From Brasenia schreberi (taxonomy: Eukaryota; Streptophyta; Magnoliopsida; Nymphaeales; Cabombaceae), in NCBI GenBank assembly GCA_036023115.1, contig JAYKKT010000080.1, positions 12,330,001 through 12,394,000 of the forward strand: a stretch of DNA of 64,000 bases, written 5' to 3'. Shown in pieces: positions 62,885-64,000 of the stretch (its first letter is position 1; each line of letters opens with the position of its first letter). Below the pieces are notes generated by a model. That model worked only from the letters and a program-made list of their open reading frames with translations, did not search any database and was not told where the DNA came from. A program made the position numbers and the translations under genes.

Positions 62885-63729
62885 TGTTGCGTAAAGAAAG
62901 CAAAGGACTAGTAAATAGTAGGCCGCAGCAAAAATGATAACGAACCAATATGCAAACAAAGCAAATGAATAATTGCAATAAGAGAAGAAAAAGGAGGAGC
63001 ACTCCAAATTATTTCACGGTTTGATAATCAGAACAAGGAGTCATGTCCGCATTCATGGCCAAAAATGAACAATGCTTTATTACCAAATAGGGGAGGCAAT
63101 AATGGAGAATTACTAAGGAGCAACCAAATCTAAGCATATGAGAAACCAAAGCCCCATAGCAAAGAGAAATGTGTATGCACTCTCAACTACTCTAACCTAA
63201 GAGTAGCAAAATCCCTGGCAATACGAAAAATAATTATTCCTCATACAAGATTATGGAAAGTCACATATTAGAATAAACACAACAGCAGCTCTCCCTAAGA
63301 TTCTCACATTGAAGGCAACCACACCTCTCAAAACAGCCACACTCAAAATTTTGCAAAAACCTTATATTGGGTGATTTTCAAAATACTTGATGAAGGATTA
63401 TAGTTTGGTTGCAACCATATTATGACATTAAAAGCCATCACTTAAGTTGGTAATTGTGCTAATTTGTAGCTCTTGATAGTGGTTGTATCTTATGATACGA
63501 TTGATAACTATGTTATGGCATTAAAAACCACCTCTTAATGATGATTTTGCTCATTAGTAGTACTTGATAGTGATTGTAACTTATAGTGTAATTAATAAGT
63601 ATATTAAAGCAATAAAAATCACTTTCTTGAATGATAATTGTGCTCATTAGTAGCACAGTATAAGTTATATCTTCACCATGTCTATATAGTGGTACTATTA
63701 AACAAGATTTTTCCAACTTTTCTCTCACA
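62885..63729 (-). repeat. 5' LTR of the copia remnant
   Basis: On the minus strand it starts TGTGAGAGAAAAG at 63729 and ends ACGCAACA at 62885. Its upstream half holds three degenerate units of about 92 bp (near 63411, 63503 and 63594), each with AATTGTGCTCATTAGTAG-like sequence. No 3' LTR was found in the window. Confidence 0.6.
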
Positions 63730-64000
63730 ATGTGAGTCCCTTCATTAGTTTTTTTTAAGAGAATTATTAAGTTATATAGTAATGTTAATTAGATTTGTAA
63801 CATTAACATTTTTGCTTTGCCAATTTCTCTAAGACTCGGTCACATTCGTGCAAGACGAACAAAGGCTTTTCATCATATCCTAAAGGTGTTTGTCAGGGTC
63901 CACTACATCTGAGTATATGACATCATAAAATAAACCTAATGGTTATCTTTAGTGCACCTTGAAGAATGAAGCTATCCTAACTTTTTTTAGGTTGTTGAAT
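63730..64000. other. window end, no gene seen
   Basis: AT-rich sequence with no recognised feature. Confidence 0.5.

Overview
This is nuclear DNA from a flowering plant with a transposon-rich genome. Three things point there: a host gene with the exon structure of the plant D14/KAI2 receptor-like hydrolases, Ty3/gypsy (including Tat-type with a second RNase H), Ty1/copia and RTE-type LINE elements of plant type, and Mutator-like (FAR1/OTU type) remains. I cannot name the species. Nothing prokaryotic is present (no operons, CRISPR arrays or rRNA). The only host gene I can fully support is a two-exon alpha/beta hydrolase at 21997-23959 (+). It has a TATA box and a (CT)n leader, and a small hAT-like MITE plus a microsatellite in its single intron.

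Layout. 1-1697: 3' part of a broken RTE-type LINE. 4500-5640: decayed MULE transposase fused to an OTU-like domain. 5935-11086: complete but non-autonomous LTR retrotransposon with target duplication CGGTG and a triplicated 3' half of its 5' LTR. 12640-15612: Tat-like LTR end, unidentified coding remains and two related LTR-like repeats. 15858-21280: decayed Tat-type gypsy element on the minus strand. 21884-24200: the hydrolase gene. 24080-25210: gene 3' flank, which has a second, split copy at 28196-28345 and 38310-39090. 29556-36753: complete gypsy element (target duplication GAGAG) with an internal inversion and a deletion of the RT core. 39764-40056: two tRNA-derived SINE heads. 42050-58991: an old gypsy element whose 5' LTR was split by a younger, nearly full-length Tat element at 42100-53490 (target duplication GTACC). 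59820-60710: Mutator-like TIR element. 61870-63729: 5' part of a copia element on the minus strand, itself hit by a 140-bp RTE-tail insertion with a 17-bp target duplication.

The genes do not form a pathway. The window is one hydrolase locus inside layered mobile elements, and its interest lies in insertion history and in the divergent hydrolase. I found no convincing new biological system. The points most worth checking are the hydrolase with a short internal deletion and an intact catalytic triad, the split duplication of its 3' flank, the retrotransposon with an inverted integrase segment, and the tandem-amplified LTR.
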